A DNA stretch of 64,000 nucleotides from an uncultured bacterium. GTDB lineage: Bacteria; Desulfobacterota; Desulfovibrionia; Desulfovibrionales; Desulfovibrionaceae. This document shows positions 1 to 8,458 of the stretch, in pieces (within the stretch, counting starts at the first letter, position 1; each line of letters starts with the position of its first letter). The stretch spans positions 10,301 to 74,300 of the forward strand of contig CAJMLK010000008.1 of NCBI GenBank assembly GCA_905214305.1, read 5' to 3'. Position numbers and translations under genes: made by a program. Under the pieces are notes generated by a model. It saw only the letters and a program-made list of their open reading frames with translations. It did no database searches and was not told the origin of the DNA.

Positions 1-2968
1 GGCAATGCGTGTCGGGCCGCGCCGCGAAACAGGGCGAATATTCCATGTGCAGCAGGGGCAGGGCCAGAGCCGTATTGCAAAATCCGAGGGCAGCTTCAAG
101 GTCTTCGTCCACAAGCCCGCCAAAGAGGGGGTGCTCTTTGCCGTCATCGCGCAATTCCACCAGAGCGGCATCCCCCAGCGGCGTCATGCCGCTGGCCTGC
201 GCCATGCTCAGGTAGCAGGGAAGCTGCAGACTGGGCAGGCGTTCACGCAGTTCGCTGAAGAGTTTTTCCAGTTGCTGCAGATGGCCTGCATCCGCTTCCT
301 GTGCGGGGTGCAGGGCATCGCACAACTGCCCGGCACGGGAGAAAAAGGCGAGGTCGGTCCACAGGCTGCCGTCGAGTTTTTTTATGCCGCCGGTTTTGTA
401 GTCCAGCACATGAAACAGGCCGTCCCGCTTGTCTACGCGGTCCATTGTGCCTACAAAGGCATAATCGCGCCCGGCCAGCCGCAGGGGAACCCTGAGCTCT
501 TTTTCCAGCGCCATGATGGTCGTCTGTTCGGGCTGGTTTTCAAGAAAACGCATGAGGCGCATGGGCGCGGCTTCTTCCAGCATGAGGCAGCTGTCGGCTG
601 GCAGCTGCCTGCGCAGACCGTGGGCTTCAAGCTGCTCAAAAAAACGGGCGCGAACCGTTTCGGCCGAGATGTCTCCCACCCGTATGGTTTTGTGCAGGTA
701 TGGCTCGTAAAGTGCCTTGAGCGTGTCGTGAATGCAGGTTCCCACAGCAGCGGGGTCATCCCCCTCATTGATTTCCCTTGGGGGGCGCAGCCCGCACAGA
801 TACTGCCAGGCAAAGCGCAGGGGGCACTGCAGGTAAACGTCCAGTCGTGTGGCAGACAGCGGTTCGCGCAACAGGCGTGCCAGCGCATCGTTCATGTCGG
901 CGCTGCGCTCAAACTGCTTTTCCTCCGCCACTGCGGCGCGCACCTCGCACACGGCGGTTTCCAACGGCGGTTCGCCGGGGGCGAGCACGGCCCCGCGTGC
1001 CAGCTCTTCCTGCCAGAGCAGCTGCTCCACAAAGCGGCTGCGGCTTTTTTTGCCGTCAAAAAGGGTTGAGCGGCTGATGCCCTCCTGCCAGAAAAATGAA
1101 ACCTCTTCAGCCCCGGCGCACAGGCGGTACAGGGTATGCGCGGCGGCCCTTTCACGACGGCGGGAGTCGGGCAGGCCCAGGGTCTGCCGCAGGGAGTCCG
1201 GCAAAAGGGGGTCCTGCGCGGGATTGCCGGGCAGCCTGTCGTCCGTGGCGTCCACAACAAACACGCGCCCAAAATGCAGCAAACGTGTCTCAAGCATGCC
1301 GAGCACCTGCAAACCGGTAAGAGGGTCTGCCTCAAAAGGCACGCGCTCCTGCCCGAGCACCTCGCGGGTCATGCCGTGCAGGGTGGTCAGGGGAAAGGGG
1401 GTACGGGCCAGCAGGTTTTCGCGCAGCACCGGCACGGTCTGCCGCATGAGCCTGTACATGGCCTCGGCGTCCAGAGGGAAGTGCCGCCACAGGTCATCGC
1501 CCCGGCGGCGCAAAAAGGAGCACAGGCCATGCAGCACGCGGGCCATGTCTTCTGTGGTTACGGCCGTGGACGGGGTGCGCACGAGGGCGTCCAGTGTTTC
1601 TTCAAGCAGCCGGGACAGAGGCTCGGGCAATTGCCCGCGACATTCCTGAATAACCTCGTCCAGGTCCACAAAGCGCGTTCCTTCGCGGATGACGCTCTCC
1701 AGCCGACGCAGGGCGTCACGCAGCAGCAGGGGGTTGCCGTCGGCGTCGCTGGTGCGCAGCATGTTCACGTACGGGTGGCGCAGGCATTGCAGAAGATGCC
1801 GCCAGTAATAGCGGCCTTCATCGCTTCTGGTGGCCTGCAGGCGCAGCAGGCCGTCCAGCAGGCGGTTCAGCGGCGAGCGCTCCAGAGGGTAGCCCATGGA
1901 CACGTTGACGTCCTTATGGGGCAAATGGTGCAGCACGGGCATGAGCAGGGAGCTGTCCGTAAGCACAATGGCCGTGGAATGTGCGGATTCCACCGGGCCG
2001 GTGCTGCCGCTGTTTTCAGGGGCGGCGCTTCCTGCTGTTTTGCCGTCAGCCTCGTTGGCGCGTTGCAGATCGCGGTGCAGGGCCAAAAGCTGCGAATGGC
2101 AGTCATAACCTGCGAAAAAACGGTATGTGGGCCGGTGCTGCCTTTCGTTTTCATCAAGCTGCAGGGCGGCGTCTGCACGGGCTTTCCAGCGGCGCATCCA
2201 CGCGGCCAGTTCTTCGCAGGCCCAGTGAGGGCGGGCGTTTTCAGCCAGAGCAGGATCGCCGTGCAGGCAAATGCCCGCTCCGGCCTGCCAGAGACGGCGC
2301 AGCAGGTGATCTTCGCCGCCGGTGAGCAGATAAAAGCCCGCCACAAGCACGGGGCGGCCATCCTGTGGGCGCAGCAGCGGCGGGATGGGGGCATCGCCGC
2401 GCGCCAGATTGAGAAGGTCAAGGGCGGGCGTTGTCCAGTTTTTTTCCAGCAAGGCGGATTCGTAGGCGCAACTGATGCGGCCAAGAGCGCCCAGCAGGGC
2501 GGCGGCAGGCGCGGCTACTTCGTCCTCCACGTGGGCGAGATCCCTTATTTCCACCATCTGCCCGTACATTTCTTCCAGCAGGGCGGCCAGCCGCAGCCCC
2601 CAGGGCAGGAAAAGGGCCATGTCCATTCGGGCAAAACGGGCGGCAAGGGTTTCGTCCTCGCGCGACAGCGCGTTGACACAGGCGTGCAGCAGGGCAACAC
2701 GGTCAAGAGTGTTGGCCGTGTGCAGGGGGGCGGCACTGCCCGAAGAACGCCAGATGCCCACGGCATCGGCCAGCGGCAGCACCTTGGGCAACAGCCCGGT
2801 GTGGCCGTCTGCGGCGTAAAGTTGCGCCATGTATCGCCAGGGGCGATTGTGGGGCACAATAAGCAGCGCGGAACCGGGACGCCCGCCCGTGATCTCGTGC
2901 AGATGCGCTTTGAGGGCGGGCAGAAAGGGGCGCTGCCAGGGAAAAACCAGAAAAGGCGAACTACTCAT
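1..2968 (-). CDS. addB: AddB-like PD-(D/E)XK nuclease subunit (3' end outside window)
   Basis: Second subunit of an AddAB/RexAB-type helicase-nuclease that processes broken DNA ends for recombination. Reading from the ATG at 2968, 989 codons are open to the left edge, so the C-terminus is missing. The N-terminus (SSPFLVFPWQRPFL) starts a long helicase-like region. Around residue 700 the RecB-family motif CPLRFAWQYL appears, and around residue 845 LDYKTGG gives the D-x-K part of a PD-(D/E)XK nuclease site, with GTMDRVD just before it. The start overlaps the end of the upstream addA-like gene by 8 bases, which implies translational coupling. Family assignment rests on the partner gene and nuclease motifs; sequence divergence among AddB proteins makes the symbol tentative. 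Confidence 0.85.
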   Translation of the reverse strand, partial: MSSSPFLVFPWQRPFLPALKAHLHEITGGRPGSALLIVPHNRPWRYMAQLYAADGHTGLLPKVLPLADAVGIWRSSGSAAPLHTANTLDRVALLHACVNALSREDETLAARFARMDMALFLPWGLRLAALLEEMYGQMVEIRDLAHVEDEVAAPAAALLGALGRISCAYESALLEKNWTTPALDLLNLARGDAPIPPLLRPQDGRPVLVAGFYLLTGGEDHLLRRLWQAGAGICLHGDPALAENARPHWACEELAAWMRRWKARADAALQLDENERQHRPTYRFFAGYDCHSQLLALHRDLQRANEADGKTAGSAAPENSGSTGPVESAHSTAIVLTDSSLLMPVLHHLPHKDVNVSMGYPLERSPLNRLLDGLLRLQATRSDEGRYYWRHLLQCLRHPYVNMLRTSDADGNPLLLRDALRRLESVIREGTRFVDLDEVIQECRGQLPEPLSRLLEETLDALVRTPSTAVTTEDMARVLHGLCSFLRRRGDDLWRHFPLDAEAMYRLMRQTVPVLRENLLARTPFPLTTLHGMTREVLGQERVPFEADPLTGLQVLGMLETRLLHFGRVFVVDATDDRLPGNPAQDPLLPDSLRQTLGLPDSRRRERAAAHTLYRLCAGAEEVSFFWQEGISRSTLFDGKKSRSRFVEQLLWQEELARGAVLAPGEPPLETAVCEVRAAVAEEKQFERSADMNDALARLLREPLSATRLDVYLQCPLRFAWQYLCGLRPPREINEGDDPAAVGTCIHDTLKALYEPYLHKTIRVGDISAETVRARFFEQLEAHGLRRQLPADSCLMLEEAAPMRLMRFLENQPEQTTIMALEKELRVPLRLAGRDYAFVGTMDRVDKRDGLFHVLDYKTGGIKKLDGSLWTDLAFFSRAGQLCDALHPAQEADAGHLQQLEKLFSELRERLPSLQLPCYLSMAQASGMTPLGDAALVELRDDGKEHPLFGGLVDEDLEAALGFCNTALALPLLHMEYSPCFAARPDTHC

Positions 2969-5900
2969 GCGGATAATCCTCTGCGGGCAAAAGGCCGTCG
3001 CAGCGCGGGGCAAGCTCTGAAGCTTCGTCCGGCGTCACCAGACGAAAACGGCGCTGGTCAAGGTATACCAGCAGGCCCATGACGGGGGTGCTGTCGTTTC
3101 CGCGTCCCGGAAGCAGGCCGCCAAGATATTTGCGTACCTGCTCCACATGGGCGGCTTCGGGCTGGCCGCTTTTATAGTCAATGACCAGCAGTCCCCAGGG
3201 TTCGTGAACCAGCAGGTCCATGCGCAAAAGCTGCCCCTGTGGAGTCATTATGGAATGTTCGGGCCAGCCGTTGGCGAGCCAGCGCGCGCTTTGCGGCTGA
3301 CTTGCAAACCAGTGCAACGCTTCAAATGCGCCGTGGCGCAGGGCCGCATCATCGGGAACAGACAGCGGATAATGGCGGAGGCCAAAGTTCAGGGCTGCCT
3401 GAGCATCTTCACGCGGATTGCCGGTAAGACGCAGGTGCTCCAGACAGAAATGCAGCAGATTGCCACGGTCTTCGGGCTGAAAGTCAAAAGCGGCCAGCGG
3501 GTTGCGAAATATCTTCAGGCGCGGCAGCCACTGCATGGGACGCCAGTCTTCGGTATTGGCATCCCCCACGGCGTTTTTTGCATGCCCTGCGGCATTATGC
3601 GCCGTTCCGGCAGAAAGGGGACGGTTCTGCTCCTGATCCATGCCTGTGGCAAGGCTGCCCGGCGTGGCGTCCGTGGCGGGAGTGGCGGCGGGAGTGGCGG
3701 CAGGAGTGCTTGTCGTGCCGCCGGTGTGCCGTGCATCTGGCATGGAGGGCGTGGGGGGCATGGCGGGCACGGCGGGCGTGTCCGGGCAGGCATGAGGAGC
3801 ATTGCCCGACAATGCGGGTTCTGTCTCCAGCGTGTCCGTCTCCGCATGGGCATGGTTGCCCTGCGCCGCGTCCGCGGCCGGGGGCAGGCTGCCCAGGGTG
3901 TAGGGCGGCTGGAGGCCGGCGCGCTCCCAGAGAATGTCCAGACCCGCAAGCACCGGAGACTGCCTTTTGGCCGACGTGCGGAACACATACAGCGCGTCCC
4001 GTGCGCGGGTAAAGGCGACGTAGAGCAGGTTCAGGCTTTCTCTGGCCTGCCGGGCCAGGTCTTCATAATAGGGACGGCCCAGTGCTTTCTGGTTGCGCAC
4101 CATCATGCTCAGGCCCTGACGCTCCGTGCGCAGGGGCTTGTCAGAAGCGGAAATGTTCAGTGCGGTAAAGGGGACGAAAACCACCGGCGCCTCAAGCCCC
4201 TTTGACTTGTGCACAGTCATGACCCGCACGGCGTTCATGTTTTCCGGCATGGGAACTTTTTCTTCCTGGCTTTTGGCATTCCAGTGTTCCAGAAAAGTGG
4301 AAAGCGTCGCCATGCCCTTTTCTTCCGCGCTGTGCAGCACTTCCATAAAGCGTCGCAAGAAGGTTGCGGCATCGGGAAAACGCTGTTCCACATCAAGGCG
4401 CGCATACCACTCAAGCACCGTGTCATAGGGCGTCATCAGGCCGGACTGGCTGAAAAATGGCGCCAGCAGGCTTTGCCATATGTGCGGCCAGCGCTGGCGG
4501 AAACTCTGGTACAGAAAGCCTTTCTTCTGGCGGGCGCACCAGCCGTGCAGATCGATGCCGACAAGTTCGGCGGCTTCGGGACGGCCATGAAAGATTTCGC
4601 CGGTCAGGACGGTGAGCAGGGCGATATTGTCGTCGGGACTGTCGAGAAAAGCCAGCAGGGCCACGGTCTGGACAATAAGAGGATGGGCCGAGAGCAGCAG
4701 GCTGTTTTCGGTAATGACCGGAATGCCCAGACGCACCAGATGGTCCGCCATGCGGGCCGCGCCGTCATTGCTGCGCACCAGCACCAGCACGTCCGACCAC
4801 GGGCGCTGCGGCGCCACATCGTCAAGCAGTATGCGGCCCAGACGGTCAAAAACGGCTTCGCGCAACATTTCCGAAGAGTCCGCCGCAATATCTTCCACCT
4901 GCACCAGACCACCGCCGGGCGTGTGCTCAGGACATTCCTGCCGGGTTCCCGCAAAGGCGCTCAGCAGGCTTTTGACAGAGGAATCCATTATTTCCGCAGC
5001 CATATCTTGGGGCATATCGCCGGGCAGAAGGGCACTCATGACGGCTCTGGCCGTATCCGCCTGCTCCAGAAGGGAAAAGAGGGCATTGTTGTGTTCCACC
5101 ACCTGACGGCGGCTACGCCAGTTGAACGGCAGACTGTCACGGGCCGTAGAGGTGGCAACGGCGGCAAGCCCCCGGTCTTCAAGGATGCCGTCAAAAAGCT
5201 CCGGGTCACCGTCACGCCAGCCGTAAATGGACTGTTTGACATCGCCCCCCCAGGTCAGCGATCCGCCACGCGACAGCGCTTCCTCCACCAGAGGGCGCAG
5301 CGCACGCCACTGCTCCTGGCTTGTATCCTGAAATTCGTCCACAAGGTAATGGGTAAGGCGCGCGCCCAGACGGCAGAGCGTTTCCGGCACGCCGTGATCG
5401 CCGGACAAAACCTGCTGTGCCATATGGGGGACGAGCAGGCCGGGGAGCGTTCCCTCCTGCTCCTGATTGTGCAGAAAGGCGTTGGCCAGAATACGCGCCA
5501 TGCGTATGGACGGTTCAAGGCGCAGGGCCTGCCGCAACAGCTGCCCGTCTTCGGTACATGCCTGCGCGGACCGGCTAAAAACGCCGTAGGCGTGCTCCAC
5601 CCCGGAGTCGACCGCAGCGCCCTTTTTAAAAAGCTGGGCTGCGGTGTCCTTGGTCAGAAAAGCCGAGTTTTTATATTCGCCTCTGGCCCAGGCGGTGACC
5701 GCTTTTTCCGCATTTGCCAGCCAGGGCAGGCGGGCGTCATCGGCTATCCGCAACAGATGGTCGGCAGCCTGTCTGGCGGCATGGTTAAGGGCAAACAGGC
5801 TTTGTTCAAGCTCTTCGTAGGAAGAAAGTTCGCCGTAGCGGCCCAGAAGGGCGCTGTCCAGAAGAGGGCGCAACTGGTGCAGCAGTTTTTCTCCTGCCAG

Positions 5901-6446
5901 AAAGCCCTTGCTTTGCCCGTGGTGAACCATGGCGCGGCAGACCTGCCGCAAAAGGCCACGCATGTTTTCATCACCTTGCCAGGCTTTTTCCAGCAGAAGG
6001 TCCAGATAGGGCGCAAGCGCTTCTTCGGTGGCAAAAACGGGCTGAAAGTCCGGGTGCAGCCTGAGATCAAGGGCGGCGGCGCGCACGATGAGATGGAGCA
6101 GGCTGTCGATGGTGCGGATGTTCAGCGCGCTCATGTCACGCATGATGGCGTCCACCCAGCGCCCGGCCGAATCTGAATCAAGCTCCAGCCCCGGCATGGG
6201 CTGCCCTAGAGCCGCGCTTTTGAGCTGACGGATGACCCGTTCGCGCATTTCGGTGGCGGCGGCGTTGGTAAAGGTGACAGCCAGAATGTCGCCCCAGCCG
6301 CAGGGGCCGCTGCTGCTCAGGGCGCAGGCGGGCGATGCCGCTGTGCCGGGCGCACCGCAGGCCACAAGGCGCTGCAGAAAGCAGCGCGTTAATTCATAGG
6401 TTTTTCCTGACCCGGCAGACGCTTTGACCTGACGCAGATGATGCAT
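2961..6446 (-). CDS. addA: AddA-like UvrD/REP helicase with C-terminal nuclease domain
   Basis: ATP-dependent DNA helicase/nuclease of about 1161 residues. Motifs in order: Walker A ASAGSGKT near residue 9; LVDEFQDTS (motif II); GDVKQSIYGWRDGDPELF (III/IV); MTVHKSKGLEAP (V); LLYVAFTRARDALYV (VI). The C-terminal region carries RGNLLHFCLEHL and LLVIDYKSG, a PD-(D/E)XK nuclease core. The start at 6446 was preferred over an upstream ATG at 6494 because the helicase begins at once (MHHLRQVKASAGSGKT) and GAGAG precedes it. An odd feature is a Pro/Ala/Thr-rich linker at about residues 852-967, separating helicase and nuclease, with short tandem repeats. It is cotranscribed with the addB-like gene. 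Confidence 0.92.
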   Translation of the reverse strand: MHHLRQVKASAGSGKTYELTRCFLQRLVACGAPGTAASPACALSSSGPCGWGDILAVTFTNAAATEMRERVIRQLKSAALGQPMPGLELDSDSAGRWVDAIMRDMSALNIRTIDSLLHLIVRAAALDLRLHPDFQPVFATEEALAPYLDLLLEKAWQGDENMRGLLRQVCRAMVHHGQSKGFLAGEKLLHQLRPLLDSALLGRYGELSSYEELEQSLFALNHAARQAADHLLRIADDARLPWLANAEKAVTAWARGEYKNSAFLTKDTAAQLFKKGAAVDSGVEHAYGVFSRSAQACTEDGQLLRQALRLEPSIRMARILANAFLHNQEQEGTLPGLLVPHMAQQVLSGDHGVPETLCRLGARLTHYLVDEFQDTSQEQWRALRPLVEEALSRGGSLTWGGDVKQSIYGWRDGDPELFDGILEDRGLAAVATSTARDSLPFNWRSRRQVVEHNNALFSLLEQADTARAVMSALLPGDMPQDMAAEIMDSSVKSLLSAFAGTRQECPEHTPGGGLVQVEDIAADSSEMLREAVFDRLGRILLDDVAPQRPWSDVLVLVRSNDGAARMADHLVRLGIPVITENSLLLSAHPLIVQTVALLAFLDSPDDNIALLTVLTGEIFHGRPEAAELVGIDLHGWCARQKKGFLYQSFRQRWPHIWQSLLAPFFSQSGLMTPYDTVLEWYARLDVEQRFPDAATFLRRFMEVLHSAEEKGMATLSTFLEHWNAKSQEEKVPMPENMNAVRVMTVHKSKGLEAPVVFVPFTALNISASDKPLRTERQGLSMMVRNQKALGRPYYEDLARQARESLNLLYVAFTRARDALYVFRTSAKRQSPVLAGLDILWERAGLQPPYTLGSLPPAADAAQGNHAHAETDTLETEPALSGNAPHACPDTPAVPAMPPTPSMPDARHTGGTTSTPAATPAATPATDATPGSLATGMDQEQNRPLSAGTAHNAAGHAKNAVGDANTEDWRPMQWLPRLKIFRNPLAAFDFQPEDRGNLLHFCLEHLRLTGNPREDAQAALNFGLRHYPLSVPDDAALRHGAFEALHWFASQPQSARWLANGWPEHSIMTPQGQLLRMDLLVHEPWGLLVIDYKSGQPEAAHVEQVRKYLGGLLPGRGNDSTPVMGLLVYLDQRRFRLVTPDEASELAPRCDGLLPAEDYPHE

Positions 6447-7158
6447 GAATACTCTCGTGTTTTCGCACCGGGCCGCCCGGCTCCGGTATGCCAAAAAAAG
6501 TTTCGGCCGGCCGTAGCCATGTGTGCAGTTTCGCAGATAACCGGAGAAGCGCAGCGCGGGCCGTCAGCGTGCAATCATGCCAAACCGGCGGCCTTGAGTC
6601 GAGAAGGAAAGTCCGGACTTGGCTGCGGCGATGTTCAGAGCCGGTGTGCCAGAGAGCCGCTCCGGGAATAAGCGCCGCCCGGAATCGTGTGCATTCCCGG
6701 CGCATCACACCGAACCAGCGAGTCCGCCGTGATGGCATGCACCGGCTCAAGTGTGATGACAGGGGCCGTCTGTACGGACAGGGGGAATCATGACTGTCCT
6801 GGAGGCCGCATAACGTCAAGAATGGATATCATAAATGGCATGACACGCTTGGTTTTTATTTAACTATAAGAAAATGTTAAACTTGTGCTTCGCTTTGACC
6901 GGGTGCTCTCAAGGTGAAACCGCCCCCAAAATATGGTCGATGCCGTACTCCTGTACGCTGGCTTGCGCAAGCTGCCCGTTGCCAATATTGCGGGTGCGTG
7001 GCGGAACTGCCTAAAATGTTTTTAAAAATAAGTCTAGATTTTATCTTGAAAATCTGCTTTAATTGTTGTAGCGCTTTATAGAACATGGTGTAAAACAAGG
7101 TTCGGCTGCTCTGTGTGCCGGACGGAACATGAAAGTACAGTTTTTTCCCGGGGGCATC
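6447..7158. other. Intergenic region with nested inverted repeats, possible structured RNA
   Basis: No convincing gene lies between addA and the small gene at 7159. Positions 6638-6758 hold several pairable arms: GAGCCGGTG (6638-6646) with CACCGGCTC (6740-6748), CCGGGAAT (6662-6669) with ATTCCCGG (6693-6700), and CATCACAC (6703-6710) with GTGTGATG (6751-6758). Farther right the DNA becomes AT-rich and contains the palindrome GCTTGCGCAAGC. I could not match it to RNase P, tmRNA, SRP RNA or a cobalamin riboswitch. Confidence 0.4.
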
Positions 7159-7581
7159 ATGCCGCAAGTCGCAGCACGCATCAATGAAGAACAGGAACGC
7201 TGGCTCAAGGATTATTTTCGTACCAAGAGCGCCGGCGCGGAGTTTATTCTGCCCTGGGCTGTGGACACGTTCTTTCGGGCCATCACGGGCATAAAGCATA
7301 TATTCAGCGGGCCGGAACTGAAGACCATTGTCGAGGCACATAAGGATATGAAACTTATGCCCGACCACACGCGCCTTTCGTATCTCATACTGCGCGTTTC
7401 TGACGCCTGCGATGTCAACGGCGTGCATCTGCGCCACGGAGCCAGCAAATCAAGCCTTGAATCAAAAATCAAGAGCCTGGATGACACGCAGGCCACGGCC
7501 CTCATGGTATGGGCCTCGGCTTTTTGGGTCAGCCGCAACTGCTCGGCTGAAAACCTGGACGAGTACATCAAGGCGTATTGA
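7159..7581 (+). CDS. Hypothetical protein, 140 residues
   Basis: I do not recognise this protein. It is a soluble, mixed-charge sequence without signal peptide, membrane segment or obvious motif. The start MPQVAARINEEQERW at 7159 looks natural; an in-frame ATG at 7129 would add ten residues (MKVQFFPGGI) and cannot be excluded. The body (HKDMKLMPDHTRLSYLILR, then HGASKSSLESKIKSLD) suggests a helical protein. It stands alone, followed by its own terminator hairpin and then panD on the same strand. Confidence 0.7.
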   Translation: MPQVAARINEEQERWLKDYFRTKSAGAEFILPWAVDTFFRAITGIKHIFSGPELKTIVEAHKDMKLMPDHTRLSYLILRVSDACDVNGVHLRHGASKSSLESKIKSLDDTQATALMVWASAFWVSRNCSAENLDEYIKAY

Positions 7582-7607
7582 TCTTTGTTCGTGGAATCCG
7601 TAGTTTC

Positions 7608-7636
7608 AAGGCCGCTCATGCGGCCTTTTTCATTTT
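7608..7636 (+). terminator. Intrinsic terminator after the hypothetical gene
   Basis: Stem AAGGCCGC/GCGGCCTT with a TCAT loop is followed by TTTCATTTT, 27 bases after the stop codon at 7581. Confidence 0.8.
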
Positions 7637-7764
7637 ATGTATCCTGTTTTTTCCTGGAGCCGGAGTTTGCGGCCGTTGCTCCTGTCAGCGGTGGCGATCT
7701 TTCTGGTGGCAGCCTGTTTCGCCGTGCGCGATTCCGCGCGGCATGTTTTGAAAGAGAGAAAAAG

Positions 7765-8190
7765 ATGCTGAAGATTTTACGCGCCAAATTGCACGGCATC
7801 CGCGTGACGGAATGTGTGCTGGACTATCACGGATCCATCACGCTTGATCCGGAAATATGTGGGCTGGCAGGCATCATGCCGCTGGAGTTCGTCTATATCT
7901 GGAACAAGCACAGCGGGCAGCGCATTTCGACCTATGTCATCTATGGCGAGGCCGGGTCGCGTTGCTGCATCCTCAATGGTGCGGCCGCGCGCACCTGTCA
8001 GAAAGGGGATGAGGTCATTATCAGCGCTTTTGAATATGTGGCCGGGCCGGGCGATATCCCTGAGCGCAGTCCTGTGGTTCTGACGTTTGACTCCCACAAC
8101 AGCGTGCAGGAACGTCTGCGCTATGTTGTGGAGCAAAGGGACGACGGTATGGCCTTCAGCATTACGGATGAACCGCTGCCGGACGCATGA
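7765..8190 (+). CDS. panD: Aspartate 1-decarboxylase (pyruvoyl enzyme)
   Basis: Makes beta-alanine from L-aspartate for pantothenate and CoA synthesis; cytoplasmic. The chain is made as a proenzyme that cleaves itself between Gly and Ser to form the pyruvoyl group. The site is visible as YHGSITLD (Gly23-Ser24). Other family landmarks are KLHGIRVTE near the start, IWNKHSGQRISTYVI, and NGAAARTCQKGDEVII. The ATG at 7765 was chosen for its AAAGAGAGAAAAAG leader and family-like N-terminus; the open frame continues upstream without support. At 141 residues it is slightly longer than most PanD proteins (roughly 115-130), the extra length being at the C-terminus. No panB or panC is next to it. Confidence 0.95.
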   Translation: MLKILRAKLHGIRVTECVLDYHGSITLDPEICGLAGIMPLEFVYIWNKHSGQRISTYVIYGEAGSRCCILNGAAARTCQKGDEVIISAFEYVAGPGDIPERSPVVLTFDSHNSVQERLRYVVEQRDDGMAFSITDEPLPDA

Positions 8191-8262
8191 ACTGCCGTTG
8201 TTCCGCCTCGGGAGGTCTGCGTGAAGCAGCAGGACTGACATGCCCCGGAGCAGATTAGCTTT

Positions 8263-8393
8263 GAGAATATACATTCTCGAAGTTTGAAGCACGCTCACTT
8301 CGGCGTTTAACCACGCAGATAACTGCGCTTGCGCCTCCGTAGCGAACGCCTGCTCGCGCAGCCGTCAGAGCAATTTAAAAGTTAACTTGTTCT
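8263..8393. repeat. Dispersed modular repeat, copy 1
   Basis: Begins with the palindrome GAGAATATACATTCTC, continues through a CGGCGTTTAACC segment and a GCGCAGATAA-like segment, and ends with AGAGCAATTT...AACTTGTTCT (8367-8393). The same order of modules is seen at 45660-45791. Confidence 0.75.
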
Positions 8394-8401
8394 GAATAAT
8401 G

Positions 8402-8427
8402 AAAAGGCCCGGTTTTCCGGGCCTTTT
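8402..8427. terminator. Bidirectional terminator between panD and cycA
   Basis: AAAAGGCCCGG-TTTT-CCGGGCCTTTT is symmetrical with A and T tracts on both sides. It lies between two convergent genes and can serve both. Confidence 0.85.
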
Positions 8428-8458
8428 GCATTGCATGAATCTGTTAACGGGCGGTTAC

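Noticed and set aside
1136..6176. Long open frames on the plus strand (648, 352 and 655 codons) across the addAB region
   Set aside because: They are antisense to clear AddB and AddA motifs and arise from GC-rich codon bias; translations show no domain.
6600..6640. GGAAAGTCCGGAC, similar to a conserved piece of RNase P RNA (also GGAAAGTCCGG near 10186)
   Set aside because: The other obligatory RNase P segments, such as the ACAGAA region and P4 3' strand, are missing in both places.
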